Of a stretch of DNA of 64,000 bases, positions 46,983 to 55,883 are shown piece after piece. Every line of letters begins with the position of its first letter. The stretch's first letter is position 1. The stretch covers positions 1-64,000 of the forward strand of contig NZ_QWLB01000020.1 of the NCBI RefSeq assembly GCF_003574355.1. The letters run 5' to 3'. The position numbers were made by a program, and so were the translations under genes. The stretch is from Meiothermus granaticius NBRC 107808 (GTDB lineage Bacteria > Deinococcota > Deinococci > Deinococcales > Thermaceae). The notes beneath the pieces were generated by a model. It saw only the letters and a program-made list of their open reading frames with translations, searched no databases and had not been told where the DNA came from.

Positions 46983-48026
46983 CTAGTAAAACCGGGCCCT
47001 GGGGTAATCTTGCCGCACCCCTTCCTCAAAAGCCCCGTACTGGGAGGCTTCCACCAGGGCCACGGTGGCCCCGCCAAACCCGGCCCCGGTAAGCCGGGCG
47101 CCAATGGCCCCGTGCTTCAGCTCGAGCGCGACCAGCTCATCAAGCTCGGGGATAGAAACCTCGTAATCGTCGCGCAGGCTGTGGTGCGAGGCCACCATTA
47201 GCTCCCCGAAGCGGCGGTAGTCCCCGGCCTCGAGGGCCTGTACCCCCTCCAGCACCCGGGCGTTCTCGGTGACCACGTGCCGCGCCCGGCGGTTGAGCGG
47301 CTCGGGCAGGGCCTCTATCCGCGGCAGATCCGAGAGCGAGAGCTCCCGCAGCAGCTTGACCCCCAGCAGCCCACAGGCCTGTTCACACTCGGCCCGGCGG
47401 GTGTTGTATCCCGCCTCGGCCAGGCGGCGGGGTATACCGGAGTCCACCACCGCCACGCGGTATCCCTTGGGCAGTGGGGCCAGTTTGTACTCGAGGCTCA
47501 GGGTGTCCAGAAATAGGGCATAGCCTGGCTTCCCCAGCGAGCTAGCCATTTGGTCCATAACCCCTACCCGCACCCCCACATACTCCACCTCGCCTTGTTG
47601 GGCCAGCAGCGCGATCTGCCGATCGTCTATGGGCAGCTGATATAAGGCCCGCAAAGCCCGCAGGACTGCGATCTGCAGGGCGGCTGAACTGGAGAGCCCC
47701 CCGGTCATCGGCACCTCGCTGCGGATGTAGGCCCTTAGGCCAGGAACCTCGTACCCATGCTGGCGCAACACCCACACACAGCCCGCCACATAGTCAAGCC
47801 AATCCCCTTGTTTGGCCATACCGAGGCTGCGCTGCTTGGTCTCCTGGAAGTTCTCGGCGTAGACCTCGAGGCCCGGGTGGGTGGATGCTTCCACCTGGGT
47901 CTGGTAAGGCAAAGGGGTGGGGAAGACGAAGCCGCCGTTGTAGTCGGTATGTTCCCCTAGTAGGTTGACCCGTCCTGGGGCCGAGACGCTCACTTGGGGA
48001 TCTTGGGCGAAAACATCCTTGAACAT
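46983..48026 (-). CDS. galK: Galactokinase
   Basis: A 347-residue GHMP kinase that makes galactose 1-phosphate. SAPGRVNLLGEHTDYNGGFV is the galactokinase signature and VPMTGGLSSSAALQIAVL the GHMP ATP loop. ATG 48026 (MFKDVFAQDPQ) is chosen over GTG 48035 because a -10 box TATGCT lies directly before the GTG. No other gal gene is in the window. Confidence 0.93.
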   Translation of the reverse strand: MFKDVFAQDPQVSVSAPGRVNLLGEHTDYNGGFVFPTPLPYQTQVEASTHPGLEVYAENFQETKQRSLGMAKQGDWLDYVAGCVWVLRQHGYEVPGLRAYIRSEVPMTGGLSSSAALQIAVLRALRALYQLPIDDRQIALLAQQGEVEYVGVRVGVMDQMASSLGKPGYALFLDTLSLEYKLAPLPKGYRVAVVDSGIPRRLAEAGYNTRRAECEQACGLLGVKLLRELSLSDLPRIEALPEPLNRRARHVVTENARVLEGVQALEAGDYRRFGELMVASHHSLRDDYEVSIPELDELVALELKHGAIGARLTGAGFGGATVALVEASQYGAFEEGVRQDYPRARFY

Positions 48027-48091
48027 CGGAGCCACAGCATACCGTTTTTGCGCCCTCGAGACCGGGGGGTCCAGGGGGGTTGGGTCAGGCC

Positions 48092-49792
48092 CTACGGGTT
48101 CATCACCGCGATGCGGTTGCGGGGGGTTATCCCCACGGGCCTTCCGGCCTGTTCCTGGGCCTTCAAGTAGGCCTGTAGGGCGTCCAGGTCGAGATCTCCC
48201 CCCAGCCGCTCGGTGCCCTCCTTGAAAACCACGAAATTATCCCCGCCATCGGCCAGAAAGCTGTTGACGGTGACCCGATAGGTCTGGCTGGGGTCAATGG
48301 GGGTGCCGTTTAGGCTCATCGCAGAGACTTTGCCCCCTTTAGGGGCTTTGGCGTCCCAAGTGTAGCTGAAGCCCTCTGAAACCTGAAGGATGCGGTTTTG
48401 GCCAGGGGCGGGGTTATCAAACTGCTGCTCGAGGGCGGCTTTGATCTGGGCCCCGGTGAGGGTCATTACCACCAGGCTGTTCCCAAAGGGCTGCACGGTG
48501 AAGGTGTCCCCGTAGGTCACGGAGGGGCTGGGGTTGGGGGGCAGGTTGGCCCGGATGCCGCCAGGGTTCATGAAAGCGATCACCGCCCCGCCCTTGGCTG
48601 GGTCGCGGGTAGCGAAGAGCTGCGCGTCCGCAATCACGTCGCCGAGGGCCGACTCTCCGGCCGGGGTCGGGTCGCGGGTGATCTGCGGGACAGCCAGCGT
48701 GGCAATGGGCTGTGCCGCGATGGCCTCGGTCATGGCCTTGGCTTTGCTCACAATCTGGCGGATGGCCGGATCGTTGGCGAACTTGCTGGGGTCCACGATG
48801 ATCGGATGGGTGCGGATCGAGAGCAGCTTGTTTGCGGCCTTGTCGTAGATCAGGTCAATCTGCATCACCAGGTGGCCGTAGTAGTCGCTTTGGGTGACCA
48901 ACCGTCCATCCACCCGGCACTGGTAGCCCTGATGGGTATGGCCCGAGATCACCAGGTCCACCGCTGGGCTGAGCCGTTTGGTGATGTCCACGATCTCGCC
49001 GGAGAGGGTGGTGCAGTCTTTGACGTAAAAAGGCTCTTTGGCCGTTCCGCCCTGGTGGATCAGGGCGACGATGACCTGCGCGCCTTGGGCCTTGAGTTCT
49101 GGAATCAGCCGGTTGGCGGTCTCGGCTTCATCAAGAAACTCGAGCCCCGCCACCCCCGCGGGCAGCACGATGCTCGGGGTCTCTTTGAGCACCAACCCGA
49201 TGAAGCCGATCTTGACCCCACCCACCTCCTTGATCACGTAGGCTGGGAAAGCCGGCTTGCCGGTGGCTTTGACCCGAACGTTGGCGGCCAGGTACTGAAA
49301 CTTAGCCCCTTCGTAGGGGCCAAACTTGCAGGCCTTGGCGGGATCAAAAGGCTCATCGCAACCCCCGTTTTGCAGGCGCAGCAGCTCTTTGTATCCCCGG
49401 TCGAACTCGTGATTGCCTACCGAGCTGAAGCTCATCCCTAGATCGCTCAGGGCTTTGAGGATGGGCTCATCGGCCAGGAGCGAGGAGACCAGTGGACTGG
49501 CGCCGATCAGATCCCCTGCCCCGACCAAAAGGGTGTTGGGGTTTTGGGCCTTGGTTTCCTTGACGATGGTGGCGATGGCCTCCACCCCTCCGGCTTGCAG
49601 CGAGACCCGCTTGCTGCGATCAGCAGGGTCTGGGTAGCTGAAGTTAGAGGGCAGCAGGTTGCCGTGAATGTCGTTGACCGCGAGGAGGGTGATGTCTACC
49701 GTGCGGTTTTGATTGGCCGGAATGCAAGCGGTAAGGATGAGCAACAGGGCCACGAGCAGGCCCAATGGCGAGGAGCGGGTCCAGTTTTTCAT
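48092..49792 (-). CDS. 5'-nucleotidase/UshA-type lipoprotein
   Basis: A 566-residue secreted enzyme. The signal peptide ends in the lipobox LTAC, so it is likely lipid-anchored. The metallophosphatase domain has LLAVNDIHGNL, VGAGDLIG, VGNHEFDRGY and SGHTHQGYQC. The C-terminal nucleotidase domain (FGNSLVVMTLTGAQIKAALE, FLADGGDNF) binds substrate. It frees nucleosides and phosphate outside the cell. GGAGG lies before the ATG. Confidence 0.92.
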   Translation of the reverse strand: MKNWTRSSPLGLLVALLLILTACIPANQNRTVDITLLAVNDIHGNLLPSNFSYPDPADRSKRVSLQAGGVEAIATIVKETKAQNPNTLLVGAGDLIGASPLVSSLLADEPILKALSDLGMSFSSVGNHEFDRGYKELLRLQNGGCDEPFDPAKACKFGPYEGAKFQYLAANVRVKATGKPAFPAYVIKEVGGVKIGFIGLVLKETPSIVLPAGVAGLEFLDEAETANRLIPELKAQGAQVIVALIHQGGTAKEPFYVKDCTTLSGEIVDITKRLSPAVDLVISGHTHQGYQCRVDGRLVTQSDYYGHLVMQIDLIYDKAANKLLSIRTHPIIVDPSKFANDPAIRQIVSKAKAMTEAIAAQPIATLAVPQITRDPTPAGESALGDVIADAQLFATRDPAKGGAVIAFMNPGGIRANLPPNPSPSVTYGDTFTVQPFGNSLVVMTLTGAQIKAALEQQFDNPAPGQNRILQVSEGFSYTWDAKAPKGGKVSAMSLNGTPIDPSQTYRVTVNSFLADGGDNFVVFKEGTERLGGDLDLDALQAYLKAQEQAGRPVGITPRNRIAVMNP

Positions 49793-49852
49793 AGCACCTC
49801 CGCCCCCAGACTATACGTTTTCGGTCAGGTCGGGTGCATGAGGTTGGGGATG

Positions 49853-50545
49853 TCAGGGCGTGGGCAGCAGGGAAGGGATGATCTCCTCCCGGATCAGCTG
49901 CCCATCCCTGAGGTGCAGGATGCGCTCGGCCTTCTGGGCCAGCTCGAGGTCGTGGGTGACCAAAATCACCGTACGTCCCCCCTGGGCCTGGGCCCGCAGC
50001 AGCTCGATCACCTTGGCTCCGGAGGCGGAGTCGAGGTTGCCGGTGGGCTCATCGGCGAAGAGGATCGGCGGGTTGAGCGAGAGGGCCCGGGCGATGGCCA
50101 CCCGCTGCTGCTCACCGCCGGAGAGCTTGTGGGGGAGGTGGTGCATGCGCCGCCCCATCCCCATGGCCTCCAGCAACTCCCCGGCCCGGGCCTGCCGCTC
50201 TTTGAGGCGTTTACCGGCCAGCATCATGGGGAAGGCCACGTTCTCGAGGGCGGTCAGGGTGGGGATGAGGTTCCACTGTTGAAACACGAACCCCATGTAC
50301 CGAAGCCGCAGCTCCGAGCGCGCATCCTCGGACTGTTGGGAAAGCACCGTCTCCCCCAGCCGAACCTGGCCTTGATCGGGCAGGTCAAACCCGGCCAGCA
50401 GGTTCAGCAGGGTGGTTTTGCCCGAGCCCGAGGGCCCCACGATCGCGCTGAGCCCAGGCCCAAAGCGGTAGGTGAAATGGTCTACCGCCACGATCGCGGT
50501 ATCGCCTTGAGGAAAACGCTTGTGTAGACCGATGGCCTCGAGCAT
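49853..50545 (-). CDS. ABC transporter ATP-binding protein (MacB/LolD type)
   Basis: A 230-residue ATPase. Walker A is [16 protein letters not shown], the signature is [17 protein letters not shown], and Walker B is [13 protein letters not shown]. It belongs to the MacB/LolD class that works with FtsX-type permeases; one lies 24 bases upstream on the same strand. Minus-strand TATACT (50563-50558) lies 12 bases before the ATG, perhaps an internal promoter. Confidence 0.93.
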   Translation of the reverse strand: MLEAIGLHKRFPQGDTAIVAVDHFTYRFGPGLSAIVGPSGSGKTTLLNLLAGFDLPDQGQVRLGETVLSQQSEDARSELRLRYMGFVFQQWNLIPTLTALENVAFPMMLAGKRLKERQARAGELLEAMGMGRRMHHLPHKLSGGEQQRVAIARALSLNPPILFADEPTGNLDSASGAKVIELLRAQAQGGRTVILVTHDLELAQKAERILHLRDGQLIREEIIPSLLPTP

Positions 50546-50569
50546 ACAAACCCCTACAGTATACGGGGC

Positions 50570-51709
50570 TTACACCCTTCCCAGGGCCTCGATCACCCGT
50601 AGCCGACTGGCCGTGCGGGCGGGGAAAAACCCGGCCAGAAGCCCCAGAATCACCGCAACCAGTAGGGCGAAGGCCGCCAGGCGAAAGGTCACGCTCGAGA
50701 GCGCCAACCCCACCTCACCCACGGTGTACCAGTTGACCCCTGCCGAGGCCACCTCCCCCAGCAGTAGCCCCAACACCCCACCGGCAACACCCAGCAGCAG
50801 CGATTCCAGAAGCACCAGACCGAAGATGAAGCGCCGCTTGGCCCCCAGGGCCCGCATCAACCCAAATTCGCGGATGCGCTCATACACCGACATCATCACG
50901 GTATTGGCCACCAGCAGCCCGCCCACGATCAAGGCCACCAAACTGATGCCAAACCGTACCAGGTCGGAGATGCGCACCGCTCGCTCGGCGAATTTGAGCA
51001 CATCGCCGCTGGTCTGGGGGCTCACTTGAGGGATGCGGGCAGTGATGGCCTTGGCCACCTCCTCGGCTTTGTGGCCTGGGGCGATGGATACCGCGATGGC
51101 GGTGTAGTTCTGGGTGTCTAGGGCGGCCTGCAGGGCTTCCAGGGGAACATAGATCACGTTATCAGAGAGCCCTCCTGAGCCCTTCAAAATCCCCTCGACC
51201 TTCACCGATACCGTAGGTGAGATGCGCAGGGTCCGGCCTAGTCCCAAGCCGCTGCGGAGGGCGACCCGCTCGCCTAGGATGGCCCCTCGCGCCCCCGGAA
51301 CCAAGACCCCTTGCTTGGCCTCGAGGCTGGGATTGATGCTCTGGGGGCCCAGGCCCTGGGGCAAGCCCTGAAAGATGAACGCGGTTTGGGGATCGAAGCC
51401 ACCCCGGGTGAGCACCACGTAGGGGATGACCTGGGTGATCCCAAGCGGAGTGCGCAGGGCCTCGAGGCGCTTCAAGACCTCAGGGCGCAGCTCGGGGTAG
51501 CCGGGGCTAAAGGCATCTACCCCTTCCGGCAACACCAGAATGGCCGGGCCAACCCTGGATAGCTCAGCCCCTAAGGCTTTGCGCAGCCCCTCGCCAAAGG
51601 AGAGAAACAGCACCATTGAAGCGGTTGAAACCACGATCCCCAGCAGGGTGAGGATGCTGCGTACCGGACGGGCCCGGAGGTTTCGGTAGACCAGCGCCAG
51701 AACTTCCAT
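50570..51709 (-). CDS. FtsX/MacB-type ABC permease
   Basis: A 379-residue permease with the FtsX layout: one N-terminal helix (PVRSILTLLGIVVSTASMVLF), an outer domain of about 230 residues, then three C-terminal helices. YERIREFGLMRALGAKRRFIF is the family coupling loop. It pairs with the downstream ATPase. Substrate unknown. Confidence 0.9.
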   Translation of the reverse strand: MEVLALVYRNLRARPVRSILTLLGIVVSTASMVLFLSFGEGLRKALGAELSRVGPAILVLPEGVDAFSPGYPELRPEVLKRLEALRTPLGITQVIPYVVLTRGGFDPQTAFIFQGLPQGLGPQSINPSLEAKQGVLVPGARGAILGERVALRSGLGLGRTLRISPTVSVKVEGILKGSGGLSDNVIYVPLEALQAALDTQNYTAIAVSIAPGHKAEEVAKAITARIPQVSPQTSGDVLKFAERAVRISDLVRFGISLVALIVGGLLVANTVMMSVYERIREFGLMRALGAKRRFIFGLVLLESLLLGVAGGVLGLLLGEVASAGVNWYTVGEVGLALSSVTFRLAAFALLVAVILGLLAGFFPARTASRLRVIEALGRV

Positions 51710-51745
51710 CCCCCAAGAATACCGCCCTCTGCTGTGGGCCGCCTC

Positions 51746-52375
51746 CTAAGCTGCACGCTGGCCCAGCAAGGCGATGAGCGCCTCCAGGTTCTCTTTGGCC
51801 CGGCCCTCCTTGAAGGGGTTGAAGGGCTTGCCCTCCTGTAGGGCCTGGAAAAGCCCGGCTCGAGACCCTCCTTGGCGGGTTTGCCCGCTGCGCTGGCCTC
51901 CCAGTCCGCCAATGGGGGGTGCGCCCGGTAGGCGCACCCCGCCCTGACCCTGCTGCCCCTGGGCTTGGGTCCGCTGGCGTAGCTGCTCCTCCCGGGCCAG
52001 CCGGGTGGTGTCCATCCACTGGAGCTGGGCATCGGTCAGGATGGTGTCCTCGATGGTGCTGAGGATCTTATCGGCCTCGGCGGGTTTGAGGTCGCTCCGG
52101 GTCGTCAGGCCTTTGAGCAGGGGCAGCAGCTTCTGGGCCTGGGCTTTGCTGAAGGCCAGGCCCTTCTGCCGGTCTAGTTCGTTCATCAAGGCCACCGACT
52201 GGGTGAGGTCAAAAACCGGGCGGTAGGCTTGTAGCTTCTTGCGCATCTCGTCGCTCATCCCGGTTCTACCCCCAGGGGAGCTGGGCGCGGGAGTGGGGCT
52301 TTGGGCCAAGCCAACCCCTAGGGCCAGCATGGCAATCATCATCCAGAGGGTTTTGTGTACGTGAAGGGTGGGCAT
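51746..52375 (-). CDS. Small secreted protein of unknown function
   Basis: A 209-residue protein from ATG 52375 (MPTLHVHKTLWMMIAMLALG); the signal peptide ends near GVGLAQS. The mature part is helical and charged (PVFDLTQSVALMNELDRQKG, QKLLPLLKGL, ILTDAQLQWMD), with a Gln/Gly-rich stretch. It loosely resembles periplasmic Spy/CpxP-like helical proteins, but I cannot assign it. It lies between the two ABC permeases and may be a partner of the efflux units. Confidence 0.65.
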   Translation of the reverse strand: MPTLHVHKTLWMMIAMLALGVGLAQSPTPAPSSPGGRTGMSDEMRKKLQAYRPVFDLTQSVALMNELDRQKGLAFSKAQAQKLLPLLKGLTTRSDLKPAEADKILSTIEDTILTDAQLQWMDTTRLAREEQLRQRTQAQGQQGQGGVRLPGAPPIGGLGGQRSGQTRQGGSRAGLFQALQEGKPFNPFKEGRAKENLEALIALLGQRAA

Positions 52376-52439
52376 GACCTTATGGTGGGCCAGTTGCGTG
52401 AAGAAGCGGTGGAGGCTTGGTGTAGGACGGGATCGGGTT

Positions 52440-53741
52440 TCATTCATAGCGCAGGGACTCCACTGGGTCGAGCCGACTGGCCCGAAGGGCGGGATACAGG
52501 CCAAAGAAGATGCCTACCGCAGCCGCGAACACAAAGGCCAACAGGATCGGCCCCCCGGTGATGACCGGGGTGATCTTGAGGGCCGGGCCGGCCAGGTAGG
52601 CCAGGCCAAACCCCGCCAGGATTCCGAGGATCCCCCCTCCCACCGAAAGCACAAAGGCTTCGACCAAAAACTGCATCAGGATGTCTCGAGGTTTAGCCCC
52701 CAGGGCCTTGCGGATGCCAATTTCCTTGGTGCGCTCGGTGACCGAGACCAGCATGATGTTCATGATGCCAATCCCCCCGACCAGCAGGCTAATTGCGGCA
52801 ATACCGCCCAAAAAGAGGGTCAGGGTTTGGGTGACCTGATTGACCGAGGCCAGGGCATCGGCCTGGTTTTGCACGCTGAAATCGTAATCGTTGGGATCGG
52901 TTTTCTTGTGGCGGGTCGCCAGGAGGTCGGTGATGCGGTTTTTGAGGTCATCTAATTGGCTTTTATCCGCGGCTTGGACAAACACCGCGGAAACCTTGAC
53001 CACACCGCTACTGTCAGCCCGCCCCAGGCGCTGGATGTAGGTGGAAAGCGGGATTAAAACGTTGTAATTGGGGGTAGCGAAGCCAGAGTTGCCCTTGTCC
53101 GGCAGAACCCCCACCACCGTGAAGCTGACTCCGGCGATGCGCATTCGCTGGCCTAGCGCCGCCTGGGAGCTGCCAAAGAGGTCTTGTGCCACCTGATACC
53201 CGATCACCGCAACCCGTTTGCGCCCGGCGTTGTCCGCCTCGGTAAAGAAGCTTCCAAACTCGGGTTGGGCGTTGCGCACGCTGGCGTAGTCCGGCCAAGT
53301 CCCCACGATCGCCGCGCTGGTGTTGTTGGCCTCATACTTGACCTGTGCGTTGCGCTGCAGGGTAGGGGCGATCCCCACCACCTCCGTGCCAAGGGCCCGG
53401 ATGGCTTCGGCGTCCTTGAGGGTGATGTTCTGGGGCCCCCCTTGCCGCACCAGCCCACCCGGCCCCCCCCGGGTATTGGTTTCGCTCGAGACCGTCAGCA
53501 GGTTGGTGCCCAGGCTTTGCAGGCTTTTGGTGATGTTGGCGGTTGAACCGGTACCGATGGCGGTGAGGGCGATCACCGAAGCCACCCCGATGATGATGCC
53601 CAGGGTGGTGAGCGCGGAGCGCAGGGGATTGGCCAAGATGGCTCGCCAGGCGATGGAAACGGTGCGCAGGGGGTTGAGCCCCCCCAGCCTCGAGCGGGGC
53701 TGAACCGGGGCGGTTTGGGGAAGCTCTCGAGCCGGGTTCAT
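52440..53741 (-). CDS. MacB-type ABC permease
   Basis: A 433-residue permease. IAWRAILANPLRSALTTLGIIIGVASVIAL is the MacB first helix (cut at the periplasm), a large periplasmic domain follows, and VTERTKEIGIRKALGAKPRDI precedes the last helices. It lacks the ATPase domain found fused in E. coli MacB. The start overlaps the ATPase gene by four bases. Confidence 0.92.
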   Translation of the reverse strand: MNPARELPQTAPVQPRSRLGGLNPLRTVSIAWRAILANPLRSALTTLGIIIGVASVIALTAIGTGSTANITKSLQSLGTNLLTVSSETNTRGGPGGLVRQGGPQNITLKDAEAIRALGTEVVGIAPTLQRNAQVKYEANNTSAAIVGTWPDYASVRNAQPEFGSFFTEADNAGRKRVAVIGYQVAQDLFGSSQAALGQRMRIAGVSFTVVGVLPDKGNSGFATPNYNVLIPLSTYIQRLGRADSSGVVKVSAVFVQAADKSQLDDLKNRITDLLATRHKKTDPNDYDFSVQNQADALASVNQVTQTLTLFLGGIAAISLLVGGIGIMNIMLVSVTERTKEIGIRKALGAKPRDILMQFLVEAFVLSVGGGILGILAGFGLAYLAGPALKITPVITGGPILLAFVFAAAVGIFFGLYPALRASRLDPVESLRYE

Positions 53742-54469
53742 CGGTAGACCTCCCCGGTCACCCGCTTGCGGTTGGGGTTGGGTTGATCCGACTCGAGCCT
53801 GCCGTCTCGGATCCGCACAATGCGCTCGGTGTACTCGGCAATATCCGGTTCGTGGGTGACGATGATGACCGTGGTGCCCTCATCGTTGAGCTCTTGAAAC
53901 AGCCCCATGATCTCGGTGCTGGTTTTGGAGTCGAGGTTGCCGGTGGGCTCATCGGCCAGCAGCAGGGCGGGGCGCATGGCCAGGGCCCGGGCGATGGCCA
54001 CCCGCTGCTTTTGTCCACCGGAGAGCTGGGAGGGGAGGTTGCGCTCCTTGCCGGAAAGCCCCACCCGGCTCAGCACCCCCAAGGCCCGTTCGCGCTGCTG
54101 GGCGGCGCTAAACCCGGCATAGGTCATGGGGACCTCCACGTTTTCCAACACGCTCATCCGAGGCAGCAGATGAAAAGCCTGGAACACGAAACCGATCTCC
54201 TGATTGCGCACCTCGGCTCGCTCGTTCTCGCTCAGCTCGGTTACGTCCTGGCCCCGCAGCACGTACCGACCCGAGGAGGGTTGGTCGAGGATTCCGATGA
54301 TTTGCATCAGGGTGGTTTTGCCCGAGCCCGAGGGCCCCATCAGCGCGACCATCTCCCCCTCGAGGATCTCCAACGAGATGCCCCGCAGGGCCTCAAACTG
54401 GGCTTCGCCCAGGTCGTACACCTTGTGGATCTCGTGTAGCTGGACTACGGGACTGCGCGGGGTCTTCAT
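53738..54469 (-). CDS. MacB-type ABC ATP-binding protein
   Basis: A 243-residue ATPase. Walker A is [16 protein letters not shown], the signature is [17 protein letters not shown], and Walker B is [14 protein letters not shown]. It starts three bases after the adaptor gene and overlaps the permease gene, so the three form one unit (adaptor, ATPase, permease). Confidence 0.93.
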   Translation of the reverse strand: MKTPRSPVVQLHEIHKVYDLGEAQFEALRGISLEILEGEMVALMGPSGSGKTTLMQIIGILDQPSSGRYVLRGQDVTELSENERAEVRNQEIGFVFQAFHLLPRMSVLENVEVPMTYAGFSAAQQRERALGVLSRVGLSGKERNLPSQLSGGQKQRVAIARALAMRPALLLADEPTGNLDSKTSTEIMGLFQELNDEGTTVIIVTHEPDIAEYTERIVRIRDGRLESDQPNPNRKRVTGEVYR

Positions 54470-54472
54470 GGC

Positions 54473-55804
54473 CTACCTCAGCGGAGCCGTACCGAAGCTG
54501 TTGGAGCGGGAGCCTGAACTCGAGGCGCCTCGAGCCGGCAACACCACGGTCTCGCCGGGCTGCAGCCCACGGGTGACCACGAGGGTGGTGCCATCGTCGG
54601 GGCCGACGGTGATCCGCCGCTCTTCGGTGCTGCCATCGGCCCGTTGGACCTTGACATAGGCCCGGGTGCGCACGGTTTGCACCGCCCGCTTGGGAATCTG
54701 CACCGCATCGGGAATCTCCTGAATCAGGATCTCACCCTCTGCCGTCATGCCGGGTTTGAGCAGGTGCTCGGGGTTGGGCACGTTGACCGTGACGTAGAAG
54801 ATGGCGATGTTTTGCACCACCGTGGCGCTGGGGGTGATGCCGGTGACCGTGCCGGTAAAGCTGCGGCTGGGAAAAGCGTCTAAAGTTACCTCGACTTTCT
54901 GGCCCTGTTTGACCTGAGAGATCTCGGTTTCGTCGATCTGTACCGGAAGATCTACCGAGGAGTCGTCAATCAAGGTGAGCAGGGCGGTGCTGCCGCTGAT
55001 GCTGGCGCTCACCCCCACCCCTCCCACCTGGGCATTAACCGCCGAAACGGTGCCGTTGAAGGGGGCGTAGAGCTTGGTGTTGGCCAGATCCTGCTGGGCA
55101 TTTTTGAGGGTCAGGGCGGCCTGGTCTACGGCGAGTTGCAGGTTGCGCAGGTCCTGCGCGTTGCCGGATTGCTTGAGCGGCAGGGCGGCTTTGGCCGCCT
55201 CGAGGCCCACCCGAGCGCTTTGGACATTGGCCTGGGCCTGCTCGAGGTTGCGCTGGGCGGTGATGAGCTCCTGTTGGGTGGCCCCCCCGATGGCATAGAT
55301 CCGCTGGGTGGCGGCCAGGCTGGTCTGGGCGTTTTCGAGCTGGCTGAGGGCGGTGGTGTAGGCGGCTTGGGCGCTGGCGATGGCCTGCTCCTGGCTGTTG
55401 ATCCCGGTGGCTTGGGAGGCGCGGGCGCTCTCGAGCTGGGCCTTGGCTTTCTCGAGGGCCAGCTGGGCATTCTCCACCGCCCGCTGGTAGGTGCTGGGGT
55501 CAATCTGGGCAATCAGCTGGCCTTTGGTCACCCGGTCCCCCACTTTGGGGAGGTAGAGGATGGTGCCCTGCACCTGCGGCTTGAAATCCACGCTTTGGTG
55601 AGCGGCCAGGGTTCCCGGACCGGTCACCGAGACGCGGAAAGTACCCTGGATGGCCGTGGCGGTTTCCACCTTGGGCTGGGCTGCTGAAGCCGCAGGCCGC
55701 CGGATCCACCAGACACCCCCCAGGGCCGCCGCCAGCAAAACGATCAGCAGCACCCACAACCAGGAACGCGATCTGCGCCTGGATCGGACTTGAACGGTAC
55801 TCAT
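54473..55804 (-). CDS. HlyD/MacA-like membrane-fusion protein
   Basis: A 443-residue adaptor from ATG 55804 (MSTVQVRSRRRSRSWLWVLL). A membrane helix (residues about 14-32) is followed by a lipoyl half (VSVTGPGTLAAHQSVDFKPQ), a long coiled coil (QRAVENAQLALEKAKAQLES to about residue 230), the second lipoyl half (TKLYAPFNGTVSAVNAQVG) and beta-barrel domains. It begins the efflux operon. A 165-base in-frame extension is not homologous. AAAAAGG precedes the ATG. Confidence 0.92.
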   Translation of the reverse strand: MSTVQVRSRRRSRSWLWVLLIVLLAAALGGVWWIRRPAASAAQPKVETATAIQGTFRVSVTGPGTLAAHQSVDFKPQVQGTILYLPKVGDRVTKGQLIAQIDPSTYQRAVENAQLALEKAKAQLESARASQATGINSQEQAIASAQAAYTTALSQLENAQTSLAATQRIYAIGGATQQELITAQRNLEQAQANVQSARVGLEAAKAALPLKQSGNAQDLRNLQLAVDQAALTLKNAQQDLANTKLYAPFNGTVSAVNAQVGGVGVSASISGSTALLTLIDDSSVDLPVQIDETEISQVKQGQKVEVTLDAFPSRSFTGTVTGITPSATVVQNIAIFYVTVNVPNPEHLLKPGMTAEGEILIQEIPDAVQIPKRAVQTVRTRAYVKVQRADGSTEERRITVGPDDGTTLVVTRGLQPGETVVLPARGASSSGSRSNSFGTAPLR

Positions 55805-55883
55805 AAGCCTTTTTATTGTGCGGAAGGAGTATGTAGGAATGGTGGAGCCACGGTGAAATTTGTTGGGCGGTTTGTCCACTTGC

